A stretch of DNA of 8,090 bases, taken from the NCBI GenBank assembly GCA_002068715.1, contig MWAR01000142.1, positions 1 to 8,090 on the forward strand. The letters are read 5' to 3'. The translations under genes were made by a program, and so were the position numbers. The notes beneath the pieces are model-generated. The model saw only the letters and a program-made list of their open reading frames with translations, was not told where the DNA came from and searched no databases. Each line of letters starts with the position of its first letter. The stretch's first letter is position 1. Shown here piece after piece: positions 1-6,765 of this stretch. The stretch is from a bacterium ADurb.Bin374 (GTDB lineage: Bacteria; Riflebacteria; Ozemobacteria; Ozemobacterales; Ozemobacteraceae).

Positions 1-225
1 CGCGAAGCGGGCGGCCCGTTCCGCCTTCACGTCGTCGAGGGACTGACACAGCGCGAGGTTCGCCGCGCCCGACTTGAAATCGTGCATCGTCGGCCGACCG
101 GCCGGGCCCGCGGCCTCGGCGACGATGGTGTTCCACTCCTCGCAGCCGCTGCACTGGCCCTGCCACTTGCTGTAACTCTGTCCGCACGTCTGGCACGCGT
201 AGGTCACACCGTTCTTGCGGCCCAT
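1..225 (-). CDS. radA: DNA repair protein RadA, N-terminal part (runs off the left edge)
   Basis: RadA (Sms) is a RecA-like ATPase with a C-terminal Lon-like domain that promotes branch migration in recombination; this role is family knowledge. Only the first 75 residues are in the window. They carry the diagnostic N-terminal zinc ribbon: C11-x2-C14 and C25-x2-C28, with the conserved KWQGQC and GCEEWNT segments around W21 and W31. The Walker A, KNRFG motif and Lon-like domain would lie beyond the edge and cannot be checked. The ATG at 223-225 is chosen because it places the zinc ribbon at the normal distance from the N-terminus. It also has a good Shine-Dalgarno sequence (AGGGAG, 233-238) seven bases upstream. 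It follows the glycosyltransferase gene by 52 bases on the same strand, so cotranscription is likely. Confidence 0.93.
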   Translation of the reverse strand, partial: MGRKNGVTYACQTCGQSYSKWQGQCSGCEEWNTIVAEAAGPAGRPTMHDFKSGAANLALCQSLDDVKAERAARFA

Positions 226-232
226 ATCGTCT

Positions 233-238
233 CTCCCT
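233..238 (-). promoter_or_regulatory. Ribosome binding site of radA
   Basis: AGGGAG on the minus strand, seven bases before the radA ATG. It is one of the best Shine-Dalgarno matches in the window and supports the chosen start. Confidence 0.75.
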
Positions 239-250
239 GCCTGTCTCGCT

Positions 251-262
251 CCGGCATGCCGG
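251..262. repeat. 12-bp perfect palindrome in the gap before radA
   Basis: CCGGCATGCCGG is a perfect palindrome in the 52-base gap between the glycosyltransferase stop and the radA ribosome binding site. As RNA it could only form a 4-bp stem with a 4-base loop, and no run of U follows, so it is not a convincing terminator. It could be a protein-binding site, but a GC-rich 12-mer palindrome can also occur by chance. Nothing else is visible in the gap. Confidence 0.25.
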
Positions 263-277
263 GCACCGATCAGGATA

Positions 278-1474
278 TCACACCACCGCCGATCGGTCCG
301 CTGCCGCCTCGCGCCTGATCAGCAGCCACCAGAACCACGCCGTCCAGGCAAGCGGAAGATAGGCGAACACAAGCGGCAGATGTTCCGAGAACGGCATGAA
401 CGGCATTAGGCCAGATACAAGAAATATATACTTAACTATCTTATAAGCCGGCATCGTCCCGAACACCTCGACGGCCGCCGGCGTCAGGAGCAGATAGGAA
501 TAGTCCTTGAACCGCGGGACAATCAAAGCATACGCGAGAACCGCGAGGAACACCGCCCGCCGGCGATCCTCCGTCCCCCGCCCCGACGAGCGGTATCCGA
601 CCGTCCAGGTCGCCAGGCCGACGGCGAGGCTGACCAGCAGGTAGGGAACCAGCGCTTTTCCGGAAGCGATACTGCCGGTCGCGATTCCCATCAGATCGCG
701 CCATAGGGCCATCTGGCACGGATTATTCCGGCCTCTCTCGTCGATCGCCGCGGCCACGGAAAGAAATCTGCTCCAGGCATCGGGCGAAATCGCGATCAGG
801 ACTCCCATCATGACAGCCAGGCCGGCGATGGAACCCGCGAGGATTCGCCGGTGGCGTGGCGAACGCCAGGTCAGCATGGCCAAGAACGCGAACGGCGCCA
901 GCTTAGGCTGGCCGGCAAGAACGATCAGGGCGGCGAACCGCTCCGTCCGCCCCTCTATCCAGGCTTCCAGAGCCAGCCAGGCCAGGAGGACCTCGAAAAC
1001 GGCGATATTGCCCGCCCCCAGGTCGGAAAAGAGGGCCCCGTGAAACCCCAGCATCGCGAACCAGACGAGGCTCCCGGCATGTTCCCCGGCGATCCTCCTC
1101 CAGCATCGGATCAGCAGGATCAGCGCACCGACCTTCGCCGCGAGAAAAATCAGGTGGAAAAGCGGAAGAGGCAGCAGCGACAGGATGCCGAGGAACGGCA
1201 GAACCGTCGGCGGGTAGACGAACGGCAGTGGCAGCTTTCCCGTCATCTTCGTCAGGAGCATCGGATCGTAGGGATCGGCGCCGTTCATCCAGGCCCGCCC
1301 CGCCCAGAAGTAGGCCTCGGTATCCCACTGAAAGAGGTCCATCCAGGCGCCCACCGCGACGGCTGCGATGAAGGCTGAAAGAATGATCAGATCCGGTCGC
1401 CGTGTCAGGGGCGATGAAGGTCTCGCCGGGACTTCATCAGCGGAAACACCGGCCGACGGGCGGTCAGCGGGCAA
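278..1474 (-). CDS. Membrane glycosyltransferase, GT87 / DUF2029-like
   Basis: This 398-residue, strongly hydrophobic protein looks like a GT-C fold polyprenyl-phosphate-sugar transferase of family GT87 (DUF2029, the group of mycobacterial PimE). Such enzymes add sugars to lipids or glycans on the outer face of the cytoplasmic membrane. A basic N-terminal tail of about 27 residues is followed by a first membrane segment (about 28-45). Family-like motifs follow: the acidic loop around D51 ending in NGADPYD (64-70), VYPP (86-89), a GNI turn (155-157), QPKLAP (189-194) and RFKDYSYLL (321-329). About nine to ten hydrophobic segments are visible. The start is TTG at 1472-1474, 11 bases inside the end of uvrA. 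It is supported by GGGAG eight bases upstream and by the lack of an in-frame ATG before the first membrane segment. The acceptor and donor sugar cannot be told. Codons around residues 343-357 are unusually AT-rich. Confidence 0.8.
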   Translation of the reverse strand: MPADRPSAGVSADEVPARPSSPLTRRPDLIILSAFIAAVAVGAWMDLFQWDTEAYFWAGRAWMNGADPYDPMLLTKMTGKLPLPFVYPPTVLPFLGILSLLPLPLFHLIFLAAKVGALILLIRCWRRIAGEHAGSLVWFAMLGFHGALFSDLGAGNIAVFEVLLAWLALEAWIEGRTERFAALIVLAGQPKLAPFAFLAMLTWRSPRHRRILAGSIAGLAVMMGVLIAISPDAWSRFLSVAAAIDERGRNNPCQMALWRDLMGIATGSIASGKALVPYLLVSLAVGLATWTVGYRSSGRGTEDRRRAVFLAVLAYALIVPRFKDYSYLLLTPAAVEVFGTMPAYKIVKYIFLVSGLMPFMPFSEHLPLVFAYLPLAWTAWFWWLLIRREAAADRSAVV

Positions 1475-4355
1475 TGGCTCTGCTCCCGCGGCCGCGTTTT
1501 TCCGCTTTGGGCTTGGAGGCGGAAGCCGGTCCCAGAATCTCGGCCAGGAATCTGCCGGTCATGGATGCCGGATTCGCAGCGAGTTCGTCGGGGGTGCCGG
1601 CGGCGATGATGCGGCCGCCTGCATCGCCGCCTTCGGGGCCGAGGTCGATGACCCAGTCGGCCGTTTTCACGACGTCGAGGTTGTGTTCGACGACGACCAC
1701 GGTGTTGCCCTTGTCGACGAGCCGGTTGAGCACGCCGAGCAGGCATCTCACGTCCTGGAAATGCAGGCCCGTCGTCGGTTCGTCGAGAATGTAGAACGTC
1801 TGGCCCGTCGCCATGCGCGACAATTCGGTCGCAAGCTTGATGCGCTGGGCTTCACCACCGGACAGGGTGGTGCTGGCCTGTCCGAGGGTGATATAGCCGA
1901 GCCCCACGTCGCGAAGCGTCTCGAGTTTGCGCCTGAGGACGTAGTGGGCTTCGAAAAAGGCGAGAGCATCGTTCACGGTCATCGCGAGCACGTCGGCGAT
2001 GTTTTTTCCCTTGAAGTGGACCTTCAGCGTCTCGTCGTTGAATCTCAGCCCCTTGCAGGCTTCGCAGGTGACGAAGACGTCGGGCAGGAAGTGCATCTCG
2101 ATCTGGATCTGCCCTGAGCCTTCGCAGACCTCGCACCGACCGCCCTTCACGTTGAAGCTGAACCGGCCCGGCGTATAGCCCCGAGAACGGGCCTCGACGG
2201 TCTGCGAAAACAGGGTCCGGATGGGAGAAAAGAGGCCGGTATAGGTGCAGGGATTCGACCTCGGCGTGCGGCCGATGGGGTCCTGATCTATATTAACGAC
2301 TTTATTAATATGTTCGAGCCCGTCGAGCCCCACGTATCCCCCGACATCGAGATGCGTTTTGAGGAGCCGGTTCGACAGAAGAGGATACAGGGTGTCCGTC
2401 ACAAGGCTGGACTTGCCCGATCCGGAGACGCCGGTGATCGCGATCAGCTTTCCGAGCGGGAAAGCGACATCTATATCTTTCAGATTATTATGTCGTGCGC
2501 CTCTGAGCGTCAGCGATTTTCCGTTCCCCCTGCGACGCGCATCCGGCGGCGAAATCCGTTCGATGCCGGCCAGGAAACGGCCCGTGAGGCTCTCCCGGTC
2601 CGCAGCGACCTCGGCCGGGGTTCCTTCCGCGACAAGCCGTCCGCCCTCGGTCCCGGCTCCGGGGCCCAGATCGATCAGGTGATCGGCCTCGAGCATGATC
2701 TCGTGATCGTGTTCGACGACCAGGACGGTATTTCCCAGGCTGCGCAGGCTCTTGAGCGTATCGATCAGGCGCCGGTTGTCGCGGGGATGCAGGCCGATGC
2801 TCGGCTCGTCGAGCACGTAGGTGATGCCGACGAGCGCCGATCCGATCTGCGTCGCCAGGCGTATGCGCTGCGCCTCGCCTCCCGACAGGGTGTGGGCCGG
2901 GCGGGCAAGCGTCAGGTAGTCGAGGCCGACATCGTTCAGAAATCTCAGCCGGCTGCGGATCTCCTCGAGAATTTTTTTGCAGATGAACGCCTGTCGCTCG
3001 GTCAGAACCAGGTTTTCGAAAAACCGCACCAGGCTCCCGACCGAAAGCTGGGTCAGCCCGTGAATGCTGAGGTTCTCGACGGTCACCGCCAGGGCGGCCG
3101 GCGAAAGTCGCTTCCCGGCGCAACCGGGGCATGGAAGTTCGCGCATGAACCGTTCATACCAGGCGCGGGCCTCTTCCGACGGTGTTTCGCGGTACCGCCG
3201 TTCGAACATGGGAAGGATCCCTTCGAAGGGCTTTTTGAACGTCGCCGACATGCGGCGCCCCTCGTAGAAGACCTCGATTTCATCCGTTCCCGACCCATGG
3301 AACAGGATATCCATGACCTTTTTCGGAAGCTTCTCGACCGGGGTGTGCAGCGAAAAGCCATAATGCGTCGCCAGGCTGTTGAGCCAGTGGCCGAGGATCG
3401 TCTCCTCGCCCGTGCCCATCGCCTTGAGGGCGCCGTCGGCCAGCGACACGCTCTTGTCGGGGATGAACAGTTCGGGATCGACGACGAGCTGATTGCCCAG
3501 CCCCGAACAATGCGTGCAGGCCCCGTAGGGTGCGTTGAAAGAGAAGAGCCGGGGCTTGATCTCGGGCAGGCTGACCTCGCATCTCCCGCACCGAAGCCGC
3601 TCGCTGAACAGGATTTCCTGCACCTTCGCGTCGCCCGGCTTCTCGAGGACTACGACGAGCTGGCCGTCGGCCATCTTGAACGCCAGCTCGACGGCGTCAT
3701 TCAGCCGGGAAGTCTCCTCCCGTCCGCCGGAGAGGGACACCCTATCTATAGCTATTTCTATCGTATGCGCGCGTTTTGCATCGAGACGCGGCAGCTCGTC
3801 CTCGAGAAGGCGGAGTTCGCCGTCGACGCGCATCCGCGAAAATCCCTCGCGGCGCAGTTCCTCGAAAACCTTCTGGTATTCCCCCTTGCGGCCCCGCACG
3901 ACCGGCGCAAGAAGTGTCAATCGGGTTCCCGCCGGGTATTCGAGCAGGACGTCGACGATCTGGGCGGGGGTCGAACTGGTGACTTTCGCGCCGCACTCGG
4001 GGCAGTGAGGCTCGCCAACGGCAGCGAAGAGGAGCCTGAAATAATCGTACAACTCCGTGACGGTGCCGACCGTCGAGCGCGGATTCCGCGAGGTCGTCTT
4101 CTGCTGGATCGCGATCGTTGGCGACAGCCCGTCGATGCTCTCCACGTCGGGTTTTTCCATCTGCTGGAGGAACTGGCGGGCATAGGAGGAGAGCGACTCC
4201 ATGTACCGGCGTTGTCCCTCGGCATGGATGGTGTCGAACGCGAGCGAGCTCTTTCCCGAGCCGGAAACCCCGGTGATGACGGTCAGCGCATTGCGCGGAA
4301 TGCCGAGGGTGAGATCCTTCAGGTTATGGACGCGGGCCTTTACGATGCGGATCAT
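1464..4355 (-). CDS. uvrA: Excinuclease ABC subunit A (UvrA)
   Basis: UvrA is the damage-scanning ATPase of bacterial nucleotide excision repair; as a dimer it loads UvrB on lesions. The gene is complete at 963 residues, close to the usual 940-960. It has two ABC ATPase halves. Half 1 has Walker A GVSGSGKS (29-36), signature LSGGE (490-494) and Walker B YVLDEP (513-518). Half 2 has Walker A 642-649, LSGGE (831-835) and YILDEP (855-860). Three zinc modules are intact: C118/C121 probably with C409/C412, C256/C259 with C280/C283, and C741/C744 with C764/C767. No key residue is missing. The C-terminal tail after about 943 is lysine- and arginine-rich. The ATG at 4353-4355 gives the standard N-terminus; the ribosome site is weak (GGTGA nine bases upstream). 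The gene starts nine bases after the FecR-domain gene, so it is probably in the same transcript. Short AT-rich codon patches occur at 2288-2312, 2467-2493 and 3742-3766. Confidence 0.98.
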   Translation of the reverse strand: MIRIVKARVHNLKDLTLGIPRNALTVITGVSGSGKSSLAFDTIHAEGQRRYMESLSSYARQFLQQMEKPDVESIDGLSPTIAIQQKTTSRNPRSTVGTVTELYDYFRLLFAAVGEPHCPECGAKVTSSTPAQIVDVLLEYPAGTRLTLLAPVVRGRKGEYQKVFEELRREGFSRMRVDGELRLLEDELPRLDAKRAHTIEIAIDRVSLSGGREETSRLNDAVELAFKMADGQLVVVLEKPGDAKVQEILFSERLRCGRCEVSLPEIKPRLFSFNAPYGACTHCSGLGNQLVVDPELFIPDKSVSLADGALKAMGTGEETILGHWLNSLATHYGFSLHTPVEKLPKKVMDILFHGSGTDEIEVFYEGRRMSATFKKPFEGILPMFERRYRETPSEEARAWYERFMRELPCPGCAGKRLSPAALAVTVENLSIHGLTQLSVGSLVRFFENLVLTERQAFICKKILEEIRSRLRFLNDVGLDYLTLARPAHTLSGGEAQRIRLATQIGSALVGITYVLDEPSIGLHPRDNRRLIDTLKSLRSLGNTVLVVEHDHEIMLEADHLIDLGPGAGTEGGRLVAEGTPAEVAADRESLTGRFLAGIERISPPDARRRGNGKSLTLRGARHNNLKDIDVAFPLGKLIAITGVSGSGKSSLVTDTLYPLLSNRLLKTHLDVGGYVGLDGLEHINKVVNIDQDPIGRTPRSNPCTYTGLFSPIRTLFSQTVEARSRGYTPGRFSFNVKGGRCEVCEGSGQIQIEMHFLPDVFVTCEACKGLRFNDETLKVHFKGKNIADVLAMTVNDALAFFEAHYVLRRKLETLRDVGLGYITLGQASTTLSGGEAQRIKLATELSRMATGQTFYILDEPTTGLHFQDVRCLLGVLNRLVDKGNTVVVVEHNLDVVKTADWVIDLGPEGGDAGGRIIAAGTPDELAANPASMTGRFLAEILGPASASKPKAEKRGRGSRAIAR
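1483..1487 (-). promoter_or_regulatory. Ribosome binding site for the TTG start of the glycosyltransferase gene
   Basis: GGGAG on the minus strand, eight bases before the TTG at 1472-1474. It lies inside the last codons of uvrA and decides the start, since no in-frame ATG lies close by. The arrangement suggests translational coupling to uvrA. Confidence 0.6.
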
Positions 4356-4364
4356 GGAAGCGCA

Positions 4365-5123
4365 TCACCGCCAGTCGTACTGAATGACACTCGCCTGGGT
4401 GGGGTTTCCCAACTGATTGGCATCGAACACGATCTTGTAGAATCCGGATACCTTGACGCGACGGCTCGCGCTCTTTTTGCTGTAGACCTCGACGAGACCG
4501 TTCTTTACAACGACCTCGCCCGTCCCCTTCGTCTGGTTGTACAACACCTTGAAGAGTCCGGAAGCGCCTTTCGCGACGATGCCGCCGCACTCGATCTCGA
4601 GCAGATCGCGGCCGTCGAGGGAGATCGCCGCCGTGAGCTCGCCCCGGCTCAGCTTGACCGCCTCCTTGACGACACGGTTTTCCTTCTCGTGCAGCGTCGT
4701 CTTCATGACGGTCATCTCGGACATCGAGGCCAGCTTCACGACGTTGTCGAGCTGAAGCTTGACCGACAACTGACCACTCTTGTCGGCTTTGAACGTGTAC
4801 TCATCATTGAAGATGAAGTTCGGAGCGATTTTTTCCCAGTCTCCGATCGAGCGGCCCATGACTGGCCCCTTCGCCTCCGCCACGGAAACGGCGTACATTT
4901 TGTCCCGTTCTTCCTTGTATGCCTTTTCCGCCGCGCGATTCCGCAGGATCGACAGGAACACGATGCCGCACACGACGGCGATGACGACAGAAGCAGCGAT
5001 GATGTATACCCGCTTTCTGTCGGCTTCCTGTTTCTGCTGCAGGGCCTGCTTTTCGCGATCCTGCTGCAGCTTCTTCAGCGATTTGTGATCGAGTTTTTCA
5101 AGCTGATGCCATTGCTTTGCCAT
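4365..5123 (-). CDS. Single-pass membrane protein with a FecR-like extracytoplasmic domain
   Basis: Protein of 252 residues. Residues 1-38 are charged and rich in Lys, Gln and Glu, with the look of a short cytoplasmic coiled coil. Residues 39-60 form one membrane segment (VYIIAASVVIAVVCGIVFL). The rest should be outside the cytoplasmic membrane. From about 109 to 233 it resembles a FecR domain: alternating beta-strand pattern, a SGQLSVKLQLDN-type segment (116-127), GELTAAIS (161-168), the AKGASGLFKVLY segment (184-195) matching the family's GTxFxV region, then VVVKNGLVEVYS (204-215). Classical FecR controls an ECF sigma factor, but no sigma factor gene is next to it here. The context is a pseudopilin operon upstream and uvrA nine bases downstream. 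It may be a structural or sensory envelope protein linked to the pilins; this is inference. The start ATG at 5121-5123 has only a weak ribosome site. Confidence 0.72.
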   Translation of the reverse strand: MAKQWHQLEKLDHKSLKKLQQDREKQALQQKQEADRKRVYIIAASVVIAVVCGIVFLSILRNRAAEKAYKEERDKMYAVSVAEAKGPVMGRSIGDWEKIAPNFIFNDEYTFKADKSGQLSVKLQLDNVVKLASMSEMTVMKTTLHEKENRVVKEAVKLSRGELTAAISLDGRDLLEIECGGIVAKGASGLFKVLYNQTKGTGEVVVKNGLVEVYSKKSASRRVKVSGFYKIVFDANQLGNPTQASVIQYDWR

Positions 5124-5149
5124 ATATCGTCAACCGATTCTGCAACTTT

Positions 5150-5917
5150 CTACGGAAGCGTCTCGAGGCCGACGTTGGGCGTCGCCATCGTCGAATTGTC
5201 CTTGAACGCCTTGGGATCTTTGGGATACACGCAGTGGATCGAGATTTTCAGCGGCTGGAACTCCGTCGCCCCCGAAGGCAGCGGACCGGGAGCCTCGAAT
5301 TTGATCCAGGCCACGTCGCGGACGAGCGTCTGCCTGCCAGGCTGGCCGTCATCCACGAGATTGAGCTGGCCTGATTTCGCATACTGGGGAGCTGCCGTCG
5401 TGAACGTCTTGCTGACAGTCTCGACGTAGAGATCTCCGACGCTGGTCAGCGTATTCGACTGGCCCTCGAACCACAGGGTGAACTCTTTGATGACACCTGC
5501 CGCGGGTGGCTTTTCCGGCTGGCAGGAAACCCACGTCATGACTTTCTTCTTCGCTCCGGCGGCAGGCGCGGCGATTTCCTGGTGATTCGCGAGGATCTTG
5601 AGAAAGTATTTCCGCGCGACCGCGGCGTCGGGATTGTCGGACGGATCGCTGATGCCATCCTGGAGCAGGGTCGTCGGATACGAAGTGCTCTTGATCTCCT
5701 TGCTGAGAAATCCCGTTGCGATGCGCAGCTCGTCGACGGCCAAGTTCGTCCATTGGGCTCTTCCCGCGGTTTTCGAGCCGCCGATGAAGATCTTGTAGGA
5801 AAAAAAGAGGAAGATTGCCAGGATCGCGACGGCGATCATGAGCTCGAGCAGGGTGAAGCCGCGACACGCCGGTTCCCGGCGAGAAACGGTTCTCGTACCG
5901 CAAGGCATGTTCGTCAT
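5150..5917 (-). CDS. Pseudopilin / minor pilin, GspJ/PilW-like
   Basis: Prepilin of 255 residues. The leader ends CRG and is followed by FTLLELMIAVAIL (21-33), the classic class III signal: cleavage after G20, Phe at +1 and Glu at +5 (E25). The hydrophobic stalk runs to about residue 45. The globular part has the spacing of GspJ/PilW minor pilins, including a late LVRDVAWIKFEA segment (198-209) and PLKISIHCVYP (222-232), typical of their final strands. C132 and C229 could pair as a disulfide. The frame is open further upstream to 6079, but that extension has no pilin signal and overlaps the previous gene. The ATG at 5915-5917 forms a 4-base ATGA overlap with that gene's stop and is preferred. 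Product length and position (third of a pilin trio) suit a tip pseudopilin of a type IV pilus or type II secretion-like machine. Assignment to J rather than another minor pilin is moderate. Confidence 0.82.
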   Translation of the reverse strand: MTNMPCGTRTVSRREPACRGFTLLELMIAVAILAIFLFFSYKIFIGGSKTAGRAQWTNLAVDELRIATGFLSKEIKSTSYPTTLLQDGISDPSDNPDAAVARKYFLKILANHQEIAAPAAGAKKKVMTWVSCQPEKPPAAGVIKEFTLWFEGQSNTLTSVGDLYVETVSKTFTTAAPQYAKSGQLNLVDDGQPGRQTLVRDVAWIKFEAPGPLPSGATEFQPLKISIHCVYPKDPKAFKDNSTMATPNVGLETLP

Positions 5918-6765
5918 TTTCCGGACCGTGTGATTTTCTGGATTTTCTTCTGGACCTGGGTGAAACGCGCGCCCTTGAAGTCGACGATGCTTCCCTCGAC
6001 TTCGATCTCGATCGCTTCCTCGTTGTAGCGGCGCAGTTCCTTCATGGCATGGATATTCACCTTGGTGACACGATAACACATCGTGTAGGGAAATCCATCC
6101 GATCCTTTTCCGAGACCCCAGCTCTTCGCGTTGTTGATCGTCGGGCTGATGTTCGTCTCGAGCGCCGGCTGAATATGCTTTCCGTCCTTGAGCATGTTGG
6201 TGCAGTCCCGGACATAGTAATCGAGATATTTCCCGGCTTTCCAGCTCGAGTCGGGCTTCACGGGCTGGACATAGCGGAGGCGCATGTCACCCTGCGCCAT
6301 GCCCGGCGCCAGATACCGGTAGTCGGGATTGTAAAAGCTGCCCATGCGCATGTATGTGTCGTCGCGGCCCTCCAGCTGCATGTAGAAGAATTTCGGCCGT
6401 TCGTTCTTGTCGCGCTCCTCGTTCGGCAGGACGCGGTAATACACCCCTGAGAAGCCCTGCAGCGGCTTGAACACCTGTCTGCCCTGGGCGTCCGTTCCGG
6501 GGATTTCCGAAAAGTCGCAGAGAGGATTTTTGCCCTGGCTGAACTCGACGGCGTCGTAGAACTCGGTCGGAAAGAGTTTCGCCTTGAGCAGGATATGCTG
6601 AATGGCCGCGCGGGCCGCGAAGAAGGCCTGCTGGTTCTGGAGATTGAGCCGGTTGTGGCCGGCCACGTTGCGGTGCTGGAAGAACATCGAGGCAACGAGG
6701 ATCATCAGGCAGAACGCGAAGAACAGCGCGATGACAATGGCCATGCCGCGGCGTTTCGTGGTCAC
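5914..6765 (-). CDS. Minor pilin without Glu+5, GspK/PilX-like
   Basis: Protein of 283 residues with a short basic leader, MTTKRRG, then a hydrophobic helix from residue 8 to about 29 (MAIVIALFFAFCLMILVASM). If prepilin peptidase cuts after G7, position +5 is Ile12, not Glu. This is a known trait of GspK in type II secretion, where it caps the pseudopilus; some PilX-like proteins are similar. The following QQAFFAARAAIQHIL stretch (45-59) is typical of PilX/GspK stalks. The rest is a soluble domain with C83, C188 and C230. A length near 280 is shorter than most GspK proteins, so PilX-like is also possible. The start is GTG at 6763-6765, making a 4-base GTGA overlap with the previous gene and preceded by AAGGGAG ten bases upstream. 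The nearby ATG (codon 8) would remove the cleavage-site glycine and is rejected. Confidence 0.72.
   Translation of the reverse strand: MTTKRRGMAIVIALFFAFCLMILVASMFFQHRNVAGHNRLNLQNQQAFFAARAAIQHILLKAKLFPTEFYDAVEFSQGKNPLCDFSEIPGTDAQGRQVFKPLQGFSGVYYRVLPNEERDKNERPKFFYMQLEGRDDTYMRMGSFYNPDYRYLAPGMAQGDMRLRYVQPVKPDSSWKAGKYLDYYVRDCTNMLKDGKHIQPALETNISPTINNAKSWGLGKGSDGFPYTMCYRVTKVNIHAMKELRRYNEEAIEIEVEGSIVDFKGARFTQVQKKIQKITRSGK

Noticed and set aside
1368..2117. A 249-codon plus-strand frame antisense to the 3' end of uvrA.
   Set aside because: It overlaps the second ATPase half of uvrA, with intact signature and Walker B motifs on the minus strand. It has no independent coding evidence.
2970..2976. A run of seven T (seven A in uvrA sense), possible slippage or frameshift site.
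   Set aside because: It simply encodes a Lys-Lys-Ile stretch of UvrA, the frame continues normally, and seven bases is short for efficient transcriptional slippage.
2310..5429. A 1039-codon open frame on the plus strand, antisense to uvrA and the FecR-domain gene.
   Set aside because: It is codon-for-codon in register with uvrA and the FecR-domain gene on the other strand. Stops could arise there only from TTA, CTA or TCA codons, which are rare in GC-rich genes. The translation shows no family motif, and uvrA is unmistakable.
5918..6079. N-terminal extension of the J-like pilin upstream of its chosen ATG.
   Set aside because: It would place 54 low-quality residues before the leader and overlap the K-like gene by more than 160 bases. 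The ATGA overlap start gives a normal prepilin leader.
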